Assembly: GCA_028671895.1 (NCBI GenBank)
Contig: CM053802.1
Location: 35,502,201-35,566,200 of the forward strand
Reading direction: 5' to 3'
Origin: Oenanthe sinensis
Taxonomy: Eukaryota; Streptophyta; Magnoliopsida; Apiales; Apiaceae
DNA: 64,000 nucleotides
Each line of letters opens with the position of its first letter. Positions within the stretch are counted from its first letter, which is position 1. Positions 11,701-22,463 of this stretch are shown piece after piece. A model generated the notes under the pieces. The model searched no databases. It worked only from the letters and a program-made list of their open reading frames with translations, and had not been told where the DNA came from. A program made the translations under genes and the position numbers.

Positions 11701-12346
11701 TCTATCACTATCATAGTGGATCATGTTCTTGAAGACTAGCATTTATTAGTCTATAATCATAGGAATGGCACATTCAGAATATCTTTGGAGTTCTACAGAC
11801 AAAGAAGTTTATCAGTGATATGGACATTATTGAATAAAGAGAAGCTCAAAAGAGAATAAGCTGTTGAGAGACAGGCTAAGAGACTTGTCAAAAACTGTTA
11901 GTCCTCAAATCCTATATAACCCTCATGAAGTAAGATTCTTCTCTAAAAATCTATATCAAATCTTGAAGCTAGATGAGGAGTCATTGAAGGGCTACACAGT
12001 CAAATTCATGATTGAAGTTGAGAAGATGCCAAGGTCGAAATGATTCAAATCCCGAGCCAAGCTAGATGAAACACAGAAAATAAGAAGTTACTGCTTATCC
12101 AAAAAGATTCCATTATACATCAGGCAAATACTAAAGATAGATTCAACTCAGACTTATGATGTAGCAGAAGAAACAATAGATCCAATTGATGAGGAAATAA
12201 TGTTTTAGTTAGCAAAGGCTAAACAGAGAAAGTTGTATGAAGAATCCACTACAATAGATCAGTCAGAAGCTGAAGAGGTACCAAGAACACCATTGCACAA
12301 AAGTTCTAATTTAGAAGAAGGTGAAACAGATACCACTGAAGACTGA
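8771..12346 (+). pseudogene. Element A extra ORF (aORF), long coiled-coil protein, broken
   Basis: Sense-strand ORF between pol and the 3' LTR, about 1,190 codons if its scattered stops and shifts are ignored. The first 222 residues (8771-9439) are open and look globular (GVFNPVNCS, RFRPWIIFLNEHS, FTIGEREYMVIEDDV). In-frame TAG stops follow at 9437, 9577 and 9680. The middle carries SIEIRCPAATSCEES, also encoded in families B and H (SIEI-x4-A-x-TSC). From 10603 the product is rich in heptad-like Glu/Lys/Leu/Ile sequence (KMESLQREMQIIQAELVKVK), consistent with a long coiled coil. It ends LEEGETDTTED at TGA 12344-12346. Position matches the env-like or aORF slot, but I see no signal peptide or membrane segment. 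Function unknown. Confidence 0.7.
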
Positions 12347-12567
12347 AGACTCAGATAGGTCACAATAGAATCTATGTAATATTTGTTCAGTACTAGAGGA
12401 ACATATATCTTGTATTTATCTTTCATGTATGAATCTGGAAAATTGTTAAATATAAAACTAGAACTGTTATTTATTATTTACAGTTATTACATGTCGTATT
12501 ACTTTCTTAGTTGAGTTATCTTCTAGAAATTTATGTGTTAAATGTTTAACAACAAATAGGGGGAGAT
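12347..12567 (+). other. 3' untranslated tail and polypurine tract of element A
   Basis: Short non-coding tail. It contains GAGGAACATATATCTTG and TTAGTTGAGTTATC, both conserved in families B and H. It ends with the polypurine tract AATAGGGGGAGAT immediately before the LTR at 12568, where second-strand synthesis is primed. Confidence 0.85.
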
Positions 12568-13947
12568 TGAAAGGCATATGACTAGGCCTATTTGTAATAA
12601 TTAGATGACAACTGAACTCTAACTATAAAGAGAAGTAAATAATAAATACCAAACAAGAATCAAGACGAAGACAGTCAACTAACCACAAAGGATCTAAGTA
12701 TCATAAGTATTTTTATGGGATTGCTACTCAACACTGGAACAAGTTCATTAAAATGTTCAAGCGTCAGTGAAAAATAAAGTGTTAGTGGTTCATAAGAGTT
12801 CAGAAGATATAAAATATTTTAAGTGGTTACTACAGAAAGATTCTAGAAAAAGAGGAAAGACAGTAAAGTAAAAGAATGATAGAAGGCCATAACTTAAAAG
12901 TTAATAAGAGGAGAATATTATTAGTATGACACAAATGAACCAGACAGTATATTTGTGTGTCAACTAAAATAATATTTATTCTTTAGTTAGCTCAAGTGGT
13001 TTTATGACAGAAGACAAAGCAAAGTCGGAAAGATTTCGAAGATGACTACACGGTTATACAAGTCAAGATAGTATTTTAATTCTACTATAAAAAATTAATT
13101 GATTATTTAATTTATCTAATTAAATTAATTCAAGTTGAATTTAATTTAATTTATAAATTAACTAATTAAATTAAGTAGAAATAATTTATTATAAAATATA
13201 TGACTTAGTATGATTTTTAATATAATTCAAATGACTTTTTAATAAGTCATACCAAATTTTATTAATAAAAGTCATACCGATTTTTATTAATAAAAGTCAT
13301 ACCAATTTCTATTAATAAAAGTCATACCGATTTCTATTAATAAAAGTCATACCGAATTATATAAAATAAGTCATATCGAGCTTTTTAATAAAAGGTCATA
13401 TTGATTTCATTTTAAATAATTCATTCTGATTTATTTAAATAAAAGAAAATCCGAATATAACTTTAGAAAATTCAAACCAAAATTTTAAAAGTTATACCAA
13501 ATTTTAAAATCATGCCCAGCCTTTTTCAGAAGTCCTACATGGCTTATTTTCATGTTAAAATAGTCATAGTGAAAAAGGCATGCTAGCTTTACAAATCTCT
13601 ATAAACATGAGGTCTCCACTTCATATTTTAGTTCGTTGAAAAACATTCAAATTCAGAAATTTGTATGCATTGTAATATTCACAGATTTTTATGCAAAGTT
13701 TAAAATATAATTGTTAAACCCAAACACTTCATGTCGAATTCGTTCTGGATAACTTTATCAATTATATATAATTTTCATCAGATAAATTTTGTAATTCTTT
13801 TCATGTTAAAAATTATCTTCTACTTGAACAGTATTTCATTAAAATTTATATTTCATGATTAATTAAAATAATATTTTTAAATCAGAATTTCCGTAACAAT
13901 TTTCAAATATTATATTCAACCCCCTTCTACAATATCAGGGACCAACA
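12568..13947 (+). repeat. 3' LTR of element A
   Basis: Begins TGAAAGGCATATGACTAGG and ends CAGGGACCAACA, 1,380 bp. It contains a tandem array from about 13240 to 13390: five copies of a ~25-bp unit with core AAAAGTCATACCGATTT (cores near 13245, 13271, 13296, 13321, 13346), followed by more divergent copies. This array and the sequence to about 13670 are absent from the 5' LTR. Confidence 0.92.
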
Positions 13948-13952
13948 AAGAG

Positions 13953-14793
13953 TTTACAAGTTGTTTCCATGTTCAAACGAGTCAAGAATGAAACTATAAG
14001 TTGTTTCAAAGTTTAAACGAGTTAAGAATAAAGCTACAAGTTGTTTTCAAGTTCAAACGAGTCAAGAATGAAGTATCAAGTTGTTATGAATTGTTTTCAA
14101 GTTTAAATGAGCCAAGAATGATCCTAAAAGAGTTTAAAAGTTATTTCCATGTTTAAAAGAGCCAAGAATGAAACTACAAGATGTCTCCACGTTCAAACGA
14201 GTCAAGAATGAAGTCTCAAGTTGTTATGAATTGTTTTCAAGTTTTAATGAGCCAAGAATGATCCTAAAAGAGTGTACAACTCTTTTCCATGTTTAAACGA
14301 GTCAAGAATGAATCTACAAGTTATTTCCACGTTCAAACGAGTCAAGAATGAAGTCTTAAGTTGTCATGAATTTTTTTCATATTCAAATGAGCCAAGAATG
14401 ATCCTAAAAGATTTTACAAGTTGTTTCCATGTTCAAACGAGTGAAGAATGAAGTCTCAAGTTGTTATAGATTGTTTTCATGTCCAAATATGCCAAGAATG
14501 ATCCTAAAAGAGTTTACAAGTTATTTCCATGTTCAAATGAGTCAAGAATGAAGCTACAAGTTGTTTTCACGTTCAAACGAGTCAAGAATGAAGTCTCAAG
14601 TTGTCACGAATTGTTTTCATGTTCAAATGAGCCAAGAATAATCCTAAAAGAGTTTACAAGTTTTTTCCATGTTCAAACGAGTCAAGAATGAAGTCTCAAG
14701 TTGTTACAGATTGTTTTCATGTTCAAATAAGCCAAGAATGATCCTAAAAGAGTTTACAAGTTGTTTTCATGTTCAAACGAGTCAAGAATGAAG
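13953..14793. repeat. Minisatellite array, right part
   Basis: Continuation of the array at 174-859 on the other side of element A, with the same alternating 40/50-bp sub-units (GTTCAAACGAGTCAAGAATGAAG and GTTCAAATGAGCCAAGAATGATCC). It stops abruptly at about 14793, where a copia fragment begins. Confidence 0.9.
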
Positions 14794-15690
14794 CATTTAA
14801 TGGGATATTATGGTACCTAAGCTCGTAATTTGATTATTTGAGTAAGTAATTTTGCAAAAGCGTCATTACGAGTTGATAGAAGACAAATATGAGACCATCT
14901 AGTTGAGGTATCGATTAAGACAATGAAATACATAAATGGACCAAATGATCGATGTATAGGTCCACATATGTCACTTTGGACTCTTTCTAGAAAACCTGGA
15001 TTTTCAAGCTGAACTTTAGTAGGAGATGGTCGAGTAATCAATTTCCCTAAAGAACATGCTGAACAAGGAATGTCATTTGTTGAAAGAACTTTAAAATCCT
15101 TAAGAGGATGTTCAGTATAATTTTCTATATTGCTACGCATCATAGAGACACCCGGGTAACCTAATATTTTATGCCAAAGTTTAAATGATTTTGTATTTGT
15201 GAGTTTGGGAGCAACAATATTATGTGACTCAATGGTTCAGATATTCATCATATATAATCCTGAGGATAGTAAGTTCTGATCTGTTCTAATATTTTCTTTT
15301 TGCTAGAATTAGTAGAAGTGATTAGAAGATATTCTTTACCAGTTTTAGAAGTAGTCACGATGTTGAAACCGTAGAGCCGAATATCCTTAAAACTAAGAAG
15401 ATTGCTAATGAACTTACTAGAAAATAATTCATTTGGAATATGAATCTGTGTACCATTAGGTAACATAAAACCAGATTTGCCAAAACCTTCAATTATATTA
15501 GATACTCCATATATAGTTCCAACTTGTGCTTTAGTTTTGGTTAGATGTGTCAAATATTTTAGGTTTGTAGAATCGTATGAGTTGTACCACAATCAACAAT
15601 GCACATATCATAAGATTCCAATCTGTATATAATTAAATAACATAATTTATTCAATAAAAACATAGAACATCACATAGTTAGATAAGACAA
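14794..15690 (-). pseudogene. Copia protease-integrase fragment
   Basis: On the minus strand, the fragment opens near 15620-15600 with a protease-like motif (MCIVDCGTTHTI, D-C-G as the active-site triplet). It continues through a frame at 15592-15248 (LPNGTQIHIPNELFSSKFISNLLS, typical of the segment after the protease). Next is the GAG-pre-integrase/integrase start at 15143-14817 (CSACSLGK zinc site, VQSDICGPIHRS with the first catalytic Asp, YFIVLIDTSTRW). The rest of integrase and RT/RNase H are missing, cut off by the minisatellite. The copia lineage differs from A, B, E and F. Confidence 0.82.
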
Positions 15691-15882
15691 TACATGTAAA
15701 TATAGTAATTATATGAAACTAATCTCCAACCTCCCACATGGGAGTTTCATTAGGTTCATTCGGACCATTAATGCTCATTCCTTCGGTTGTGATTATTTAG
15801 GAATCATTAAGGTTATTATTGGTGAAATTGTTTCCACCATTTTCTCTTTTGACCTCTAGGATGAGTAATATAGACCAATAAG
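15691..15882 (-). other. Probable gag-protease linker of the reverse copia fragment
   Basis: AT-rich stretch with no clean ORF. On the minus strand one frame reads Asn-rich sequence (GNNFTNNN) and NGPNEPNETPMWE, as found in gag C-termini before the protease. It directly continues the fragment at 14794-15690, so it is probably the upstream part of the same element. Weak evidence. Confidence 0.4.
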
Positions 15883-16343
15883 TGAAAGTGTTTGACCTAA
15901 AACCAATCATGTATGATGAGTTAGGAAAAACTTTCTGCTACTCTTATTTAATTTCATTTCATAATAATAAAGTATTTATTTGTTATGTTACGGGCTTAAT
16001 CTATTTGAAATGTATTAAATAAGATGTTCCATAGTTTAGAGCAAAGCTTCTAGAATTATAATGAGATTGTAATAATGAGATCTAGAAGATAATAAATTTA
16101 GACTTAAACAGTTTCTGATCATAGGATAACTAATTGGAAATTCGTAAATCCGTAAAGATCAGTATATACTATGCTAGCTCTCTTAGGAGGATGTCTGTTC
16201 TCATAGACATTTGTGTGGTGACACTATATCTAGTATGTAGGTGCTTATTAAGGAATAAGTTCACTGAACATGACTCGATAAGTAGAACAACTAATGGAGT
16301 TTACTCACGTGTCGATAGTTGTTTATTAAGTAAATAGTTGTAC
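15883..16343 (+). repeat. 5' LTR of copia element C (3'-truncated)
   Basis: Begins TGAAAGTGTTTGACC and runs parallel to the LTR at 26688 for its full 461 bp, with about a dozen differences by eye. It is cut at 16343, where gypsy LTR sequence starts, while the other copy continues (CAAGTATCCTTAGACTTG). The left flank is ATAAG (15878-15882). The open frame inside, present in both copies, reflects LTR duplication rather than a gene. Confidence 0.85.
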
Positions 16344-16655
16344 CTGTTGAAGCGCGGGCTCGCTTGGTGAGGCACGGACGCGCCTGCAGCTTCTGCCCAG
16401 TAGCTGATTTTAAGTCCGTTTGCTCTTTTACGACTATTCTTGCCCTCTCTTGATCTCACATCAAGCCTTGAACCTCCTCATTTGAAATCCCAGCTCATAT
16501 ACCACCAAATTATGCACTTATTCCTCAAACCTGCTTCGAACGGAATATGCACACCAAAGACACAAAAACACATCAAAAGACACTACATACTTGGGCAAAA
16601 GCGATCAATTTAAGCTGAATTGGAACGTATATAGTGGACAAAAAGTCCACTAACA
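16344..16655 (-). repeat. 3' LTR of gypsy G1 (truncated)
   Basis: Matches 26022-26334 of the 5' LTR (CTGTTGAAGCGCGGG to GTCCACTAACA) but lacks the other ~1,120 bp. It is fused at 16343/16344 to the copia C LTR. On the minus strand it starts TGTTAGTGGAC and is preceded by the polypurine tract AAGTTTGGGGATG (16656-16668). Confidence 0.88.
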
Positions 16656-17917
16656 CATCCCCAAACTTAAACCGATGCTTGTCCCCAAGCATAAACAGAC
16701 TCTAAACAATCTAATGCATTGCAATGCCTGAATGCAACTAATATGAAAATGCAATGACCCCCTCGAACTCATCAAAACCAATCGACAAGCCAAAACCTCA
16801 AAGAGATGCAATACAATTGAACAGAGCTCGACTAAGCCCCCGTATACCGACATTACATGAACAGAAACGTGGGTGTGTGCGATGCTCATCAAATATACTC
16901 TTACACTAGTCCAAAATCATACCTATTTTTCGCCAAGACAATCACATGTTCATAAACAGAATGAGCGATAAAAACTCCATAACATGCAAACACCTCCGTC
17001 ATTCATTTGAGTTAGACAGAGAACCATACTTTATTACTAAACAACCAGTACAACACATAACTCAATACATAGGCTTACTTAACCGTGCAATGGATGAGAC
17101 CCCTAAAGGCTTATACAATAATACTCATGTAACGAGCGTTAGGTCAGTGAATCCCATACTATAAAAAGCCTTAGGTCACTAGGCACAAAGTCCCCGCGAA
17201 CTTAATTGCTCGAGTATTAAAGAGTTCACCCTGATTAATTTTGCCTTGAAATTATTCACACGACTCTTTTTTTTTCTTTTTTTCTTTTTTTTATAAAATC
17301 TGGAATGAGAATTCTCACTTCCAACCCTAGACTACTTATAAAAATATGAGTCGGCTACTAGCCATTTGACGCGTAGCCATTCTCGACAACTATTAACAAT
17401 TAGCATGAATCCCTGGTTTTCCCCAAACTTATACTTTAGCGTCCTTACATTATCAAGGGAATAACAAACATTCTAGATATAAACAGGCGATTAAATCTAA
17501 AACAACTAAACAGGCATGACTCAACCTAGCCCAAAAGCAACCGATGAGACTGTGTAAAGATGTGCTTCTGAAACATGCAAATCAATTTCATAAGGACTGT
17601 AAATCATCCCTTTGCTCATCAATACCACACTCAATTTGACATTGACCTAACAATCAGAATTAGCTCGTCCTAAGGGGTAATGAAATATGCATGCTATGAA
17701 ATGCAACTAAAATGGACTCACATGGTAAACAGAACAAAACAACAAAATAAATGTAAACAAAATGCTCTATATGGACAATTAAAAAAAACTGCATGGAAAA
17801 CACTACAACTACATGTCCTATATGCATCTAACTACAATCTCCATTTCCCACCCCCAACTTTAAAATATTCAATGTCCCCATTGAAGGCAAGAAACAAAGA
17901 AAGTGTGTAGATATACC
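16656..17917 (-). other. 3' untranslated region of gypsy G1
   Basis: No supported gene. The polypurine tract lies at its left end. A run rich in T on the plus strand (17260-17292, A-rich in element sense) is the only obvious landmark. Short open frames here show no recognisable domain. Confidence 0.7.
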
Positions 17918-18971
17918 TCAATCTTCAGCAGAGTCACCCTCCTCGGGTAAATCCGGTGGTGGATACACGGTGCCAGCTCCATAAACAGGCACCATGCCAG
18001 CACTAGCCACATCACGCTGTGCCCTAGAAGATCCAGCCCTAGCCTCCCTATGATGTCTAGGTGGGACTTCACCACTAATAATATACCCTAAACCTCTGGC
18101 ATGCGGTACACCACCGTCTCATTCAGGCAGCCTGGCTATCTCTAAGCCTAAGTATTCCTCAATGACCGATTGATCTCATCCCATCTGCTTCAGGCCTACT
18201 TGCAGGTAGCTGCAACTGCTCCTCTACCGGCTAGTGAATACCCACATCAACACACAGACGAACAACCACTGAGCCATAAGGAATCGCTCCAGTGGTACTG
18301 CCCTGCAAAAATCTGATCATGTACCTGTAGATAAGGGAGCCTAGGTCGATGTATTTCCCGCTTAGAATTCCCCACAACAAAATGGCTCGATCCACTGTCA
18401 CCTCATGAGTATGCGACGATGGCACAATATTAGCACACAGAAACAGGTTCCAGGCCTTAGCATACGGGTTCAACGCCATAGCTGAGAAGGTAACCGACTC
18501 AGTAGAGCCCACCCTGCACTTCCAATTAGTGCCTGGAACTGTCATATCTCGCAGAATGGCCTCAAGGTCAACCTCCTCATGAGTTTTCAACCCAAAATCT
18601 TCCGCACCTTCCTGCGGTGCCGGCAATTGAAAAACCTTGGTAATAGCGGCAGGAGTATAGTCCACCACATACCCTCGGACTGTAGAATACCTATTTTTCT
18701 CCTGCTTGGCATTAGCATAAAACTCCCTAACGATACTCAATGGTATCACCTCTGCAGCCTCACACACGGTTTCCCAACCGCGCTCATCAATCATCGCAAG
18801 CAAAGACCCATCAAGAACACCCGGAGTAAAACCTCTCTCTTTGACCACATATTTGGTCATTAATCGCGCAAATTCAGTTTGAGCCTCCGGTGAATTGAAC
18901 TGAGAAAAGACTCCCCCACTCGAAGAAGAAGTACTGGAAGTACCTGCTCGCCTAGCTCTCTTGGGTGCCAT
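17918..18971 (-). pseudogene. Gypsy G1 env-position ORF (putative plant transposon protein type)
   Basis: Starts with MAPKRARRAG at 18971. A Ser/Thr-rich N-terminus precedes a globular region (RGYVVDYTPAAITKVFQLP, VTFSAMALNPYAKAWNLFL, DRAILLWGILSGKYIDLG), the pattern seen in the 'putative plant transposon protein' family found at this site in Athila-like elements. The main frame is open to 18231 (246 aa). After a TAG and further stops, same-sense coding resumes and ends in an acidic tail (DLPEEGDSAED) at TGA 17918-17920. I see no transmembrane helix, so a true envelope role is not supported. Function unknown. Confidence 0.75.
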
Positions 18972-19328
18972 GTATTGATTTGGAGTTGTGTGTATAGGTG
19001 AGATGTAGAGATCTTGGTAGAATAGGATTAAGGGACAAGAATAAGTGTTTGGGGGTTTTAAAAGTGGGGATTAGGGTTAGGTATGCTAAATAGCTATAAA
19101 CATATCTTAATGGGCTTGGGTTGCTTTTGGGAATGATTTATGACTGTTTTTTACTTCTTTTTTTTTCTAACAGCGGCACTAGGCGCGCCCGCGCCTCTCG
19201 GAGGGCGCCCGCTCCTGGGGCTACTGTTAAATTTTTTATTTTATTTTTTTGTAGAGCCATTCAAGCCGTAGGTTGCCTCCTACGAGCGCTGTCGTTAGCG
19301 TCATTTAGCCGGACGTGAACTCAGGTCC
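18972..19328 (-). other. Spacer between gypsy integrase and env-position ORF
   Basis: About 350 bp without a gene. It includes a GC-rich island at 19178-19222 (GGCGCGCCCGCGCC and GGGCGCCCGC) that resembles the GC-rich block of this element's LTR at 25978-26062. It may hold a splice acceptor or promoter for the downstream ORF, but nothing in the sequence proves this. Confidence 0.6.
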
Positions 19329-20450
19329 TCATTCCGAGGTAGACAGAATCGTGATTTCAGCTTCGCGATTTACTCTTTCTCCCACATAAGGCTTCAATCT
19401 CTGACCATTAACTTTAAACGCTTGATCTGGTGTCTTTTCAAAAAATTTCATAGCTCCGTGTGGAAACACAGTCTTCACAACAAAAGGTCCTGACCACCTT
19501 GACTTAAGTTTTCCTGGAAACAAACGCAGACGAGAGTTAAATAATAAAACTGACTGACCAGGAACAAATACATTTGTTATCAACCGACGATCATGCTATC
19601 TCTTCACTTTCTCCTTGTAGAGCTTGTTATTCTCATAAGCTTGTAGACGAAACTCATCCATCTCATTGATCTGTACCATCCGTTTTTCCCCCGCGGCTTT
19701 ACAATCGAAATTCAACTTCTGCAATGCCCAATAAGCGTTGTGTTCCAGTTCCGCTGGCAGATGACAAGCTTTCTCATAGACAAGTAGATATGATGACATA
19801 CCCAAAGGTGTTTTGAACGCGGTTCGATAAGCCCACACGGCTTCATCCAGTTTTAATGACCAATCCTTACGAGAAGGACTTACCACCTTTTCCAGAATGC
19901 GTTTAATCTCACGGTTTGATACTTCAGCTTGGCCATTGGTTTGAGGGTGGTATGTTGTCGCCACCCGATGGTTGATGTTAAATCCTGCCATCAAATTAGT
20001 GAACTTCCGATTGCAAAAGTGAGAACCCTCATCACTAATAATGACTCTTGGAGTCCCAAATCTGGTGAAAATGTTCTTGTGAAGGAAATTGAGCACTACA
20101 TTGGCATCGTTAGTTGGTAGTGCCTTGACCTCAATCTATTTAGAGACGTAATCCACAGCTAGCAAGATGTATTTGTTATTGCATGATGAAATGAATGGGC
20201 CCATGAAGTCGATTCCCCACACATAAAAAATTTCCACCTCCAGCATCACATTAAGGGGCATCTCATCCCTTCTCGAAATGTTGTCTACTCGCTGGCAACG
20301 ATCACACCTGGTTGCAAACTGATGAGCATCCTTGAAGAGTGATGGCCAATAAAATCTTGCCTGCAGAATACGAGTCGCTGTCTTTTCACCCCCATAATGG
20401 CCTCCATAAGCTGTGGCATGATAATCCCTCAAAATAACTTCTGTTTCACT
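19329..20450 (-). pseudogene. Gypsy G1 integrase (broken)
   Basis: Inserts element cDNA into host DNA. From 20432 the product has the HHCC zinc domain (GGHYGGEKT ... CDRCQ), then the first catalytic Asp in WGIDFMGPF. After a stop at 20136 (expected Trp codon read as TAG) the frame 20096-19596 holds the second Asp (ISDEGSHF, residue 22) and the Glu (GQAEVSNRE, residue 58), a 35-residue spacing that matches D,D-35-E. A second Trp-to-TAG stop near 19594 precedes the C-terminal domain (VLLFNSRLRLFPGKLKSRW, 19583-19329). Catalytic residues are intact; only stops block translation. Confidence 0.9.
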
Positions 20451-20510
20451 ATATGGTACACACCTTCTGATAACCTGATCAGCCCCTTGTTTAAACAGAT
20501 ATGGCTCGTC

Positions 20511-21377
20511 CTAACAAAACCACTTGACGTCATGCATGAATTTCTTCCTTTGGGCTGAAGACAACTCGGGTGGAACAATTTGACTCACAAGATAATTCAC
20601 AATATCAGCATACCATGGTTCTTCTTCTTGTATTCCAAACAGCTGTTCAACCGGAAAGGATTCATTGATGAGAGTACTGTCTTGTGATGATTTACCAAGA
20701 TCTTCCAACCGTGAGAGGTGATCAGCTACTTGATTTTCTGTCCCCTTTCTATCTTTGATCTCCACGTCGAATTCTTGTAGCAGAAGAACTCATCGAATCA
20801 AGCGGGGTTTAGAATCCTTCTTGGAGAGCAGATATCTAATAGCTGCGTTGTCAGTATACACCGTCACTTTCGTACCAAACAAGTATGATCTGAATTTTTC
20901 AAAGCCATATACAATGGCTAACAGCTCATTCTCCGTGGTTGTGTAATTCAATTGCGCATCATTGAGTGTCTTGCTTGCATAGTAGATAACATGAAAAATC
21001 TTATCTTTCTTTTGGCCAAGAACAGCCCCCACTGCAAAATCGCTAGCATCACACATCATAACAAATGGTTCAGTCCAATCTGGAGCAATGATCACCGGTG
21101 CTGAAATCAACTTCTTCTTCAATGTCGCAAAAGCTGTCAAACAATCATCATCAAATTTGAAGGGAATATCCTTCTCCAATAGCTTACACAAAGGTTTGGA
21201 AATTTTGGAGAAGTCCTTGATGAATCTTCTGTAGAAACCTGCGTGACCGAGGAAACTACGAATTCCTCTCACTGAATTGGGAGGTGGAAGGTTTTCAATG
21301 GTCTCTATTTTGGCTTTATCCACTTCCAGGCCTCGTTGTGACACCTTGTGTCCAAGAATAGTTCCCTCTTGTACCAT
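20511..21377 (-). pseudogene. Gypsy G1 RNase H (broken)
   Basis: Frame 21377-20790 covers the RT thumb (GHKVSQRGLEVDKAKIE, FLGHAGFYRRFIKDFS) and RNase H motifs (MCDASDFAVGAVLGQ, TTTENELLAIVYGFEKFRSYL, VYTDNAAIRYLL). A stop at 20790 at an expected Trp separates the conserved tail DRKGTENQVADHLSRLE (20765-20700). RNase H removes the RNA template during cDNA synthesis. The Asp/Glu residues of the active site appear intact. Confidence 0.9.
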
Positions 21378-22463
21378 GAAATGGCACTTCTCCTAGTTGA
21401 GGACCAGATTAGTCTCCATGCATCTTTTCAGAACCATGCCCAGATTGTGTAGACACTCATCAAAAGAAAAACCAAATACTGAAAAGTCATCCATGAAGAC
21501 TTCCACTGTCTTACCAATCATGTCTGAAAAAATTGCCATCATGCACCTCTGAAAACTGCCAGGTGCACCACATAACCCAAAAGAAACCCTTCGAAAAGCG
21601 AAGGTACCAAACAGACATGTAAATGTCGTCTTCTTCTGATCCTCTAGAGCAATACAGATCTGATTGTAACCCGAATATCCATCCAGAAGGCAATAGTACT
21701 CATGGCCGGCGAGTCGGTCTAGTATATGATCAATGAAAGGAAGAGGAAAGTGATCCTTCCTAGTAGCTTTGTTCAACTTCCGGTAGTCCATGCAAATTCT
21801 TCAACCATTAACTGTCCGCGTAGGAATGAGTTCATTCTTCTCATTAGTTACCACAGTCATGCCTCATTTCTTCGGCACACATTGAACTGGACTCACCCAA
21901 GCACTGTCAGAAATAGGATAGATAATCCCTGCGTCCAACCACTTGATAATTTCCTTCTTCACTACTTCCTTCATGAGTGGATTTAGCCGTCTCTGATGTT
22001 CCACTGTGTGCTTACTTCCTTCTTCCAGCGGAATCTTATGCTGGCAATAGGCAGGGCTGATTCCCTTGATGTCTGCAATAGTCCAACCAATGGCTGATTT
22101 GAATTCCCTGAGAACCCTCAATAGCTTTTCTTCTTCAGGACCTGTAAGATTAGCAGCAATAATCACAAGCAAAGTAGATGATTCCCCAAGAGAAGCATAC
22201 CTTAAATGATTAGGTAATGGTTTGAGCTCTAGCTTCGGTGCTTCCTCGATAGATGGTTTCAACCGCTGATGTGATTCTCTCAACTCAGATAAACCCAAAG
22301 ATTCCACTGGTCTCTCAAACTTTCGTTGCCAAGGGGAAGCATTCAGAAACTGTACTTGTTCTTCAACCTCATCCTCTTCAAATGTAGAGTCCCCACTTAA
22401 AGCCTGTTCTAGCGTATCAGTCATGAGCATGTGTTCAATTTTTGCTTGCACAGTAGATTCCAC
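21378..22463 (-). pseudogene. Gypsy G1 reverse transcriptase (broken)
   Basis: Gypsy RVT_1. Frame 22463-21864 is the upstream connector and fingers (GWTIADIKGISPAYCQHKI, KEIIKWLDAGIIYPI). Frame 21791-21393 starts at MDYRKLNKATRKDHFPLPF and contains LLDGYSGYNQI, FGLCGAPGSFQRCM and the catalytic F-M-D-D (residues 99-102, near 21490), all typical of Athila RT. In-frame stops at 21864 and near 21795 split the two frames. An Asn-Trp site near 21393 reads as Asn-stop. Confidence 0.92.

Larger units (their letters stand above)
860..13947 (+). mobile_element. Element A: full-length copia LTR retrotransposon with extra ORF
   Basis: A complete insertion: 5' LTR 860-1807, 3' LTR 12568-13947, flanked by the 5-bp direct repeat AAGAG at 855-859 and 13948-13952. 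The LTRs begin TGAAAG and end in ACCAATA/ACCAACA. A degenerate initiator-Met PBS follows the 5' LTR and a polypurine tract (AATAGGGGGAGAT) precedes the 3' LTR. Domain order PR-INT-RT-RNase H defines it as Ty1/copia. The 5-kb region between pol and the 3' LTR, holding a second long ORF, is far larger than in ordinary copia elements and recalls Sirevirus-like elements with an env-position ORF. Gag-pol and the second ORF are both interrupted by stops, so it is no longer autonomous. Confidence 0.93.

Noticed and set aside
14479..14691. 70-aa open frame in the minisatellite
   Set aside because: It translates the tandem repeat itself (repeated HVQTSQE/CSNE-type blocks) and has no independent evidence for coding.
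174..14793. CRISPR-like spaced repeats
   Set aside because: Sub-units are contiguous tandem copies with no unique spacers, in a plant nuclear context with no cas genes.
17869..18075. Minus-strand 68-aa hydrophobic frame that might be a transmembrane domain for the gypsy env-position ORF
   Set aside because: It is in a different frame from the coherent acidic C-terminal sequence (ending EEGDSAED) that continues the ORF, so its hydrophobicity is probably a frame-shadow effect.
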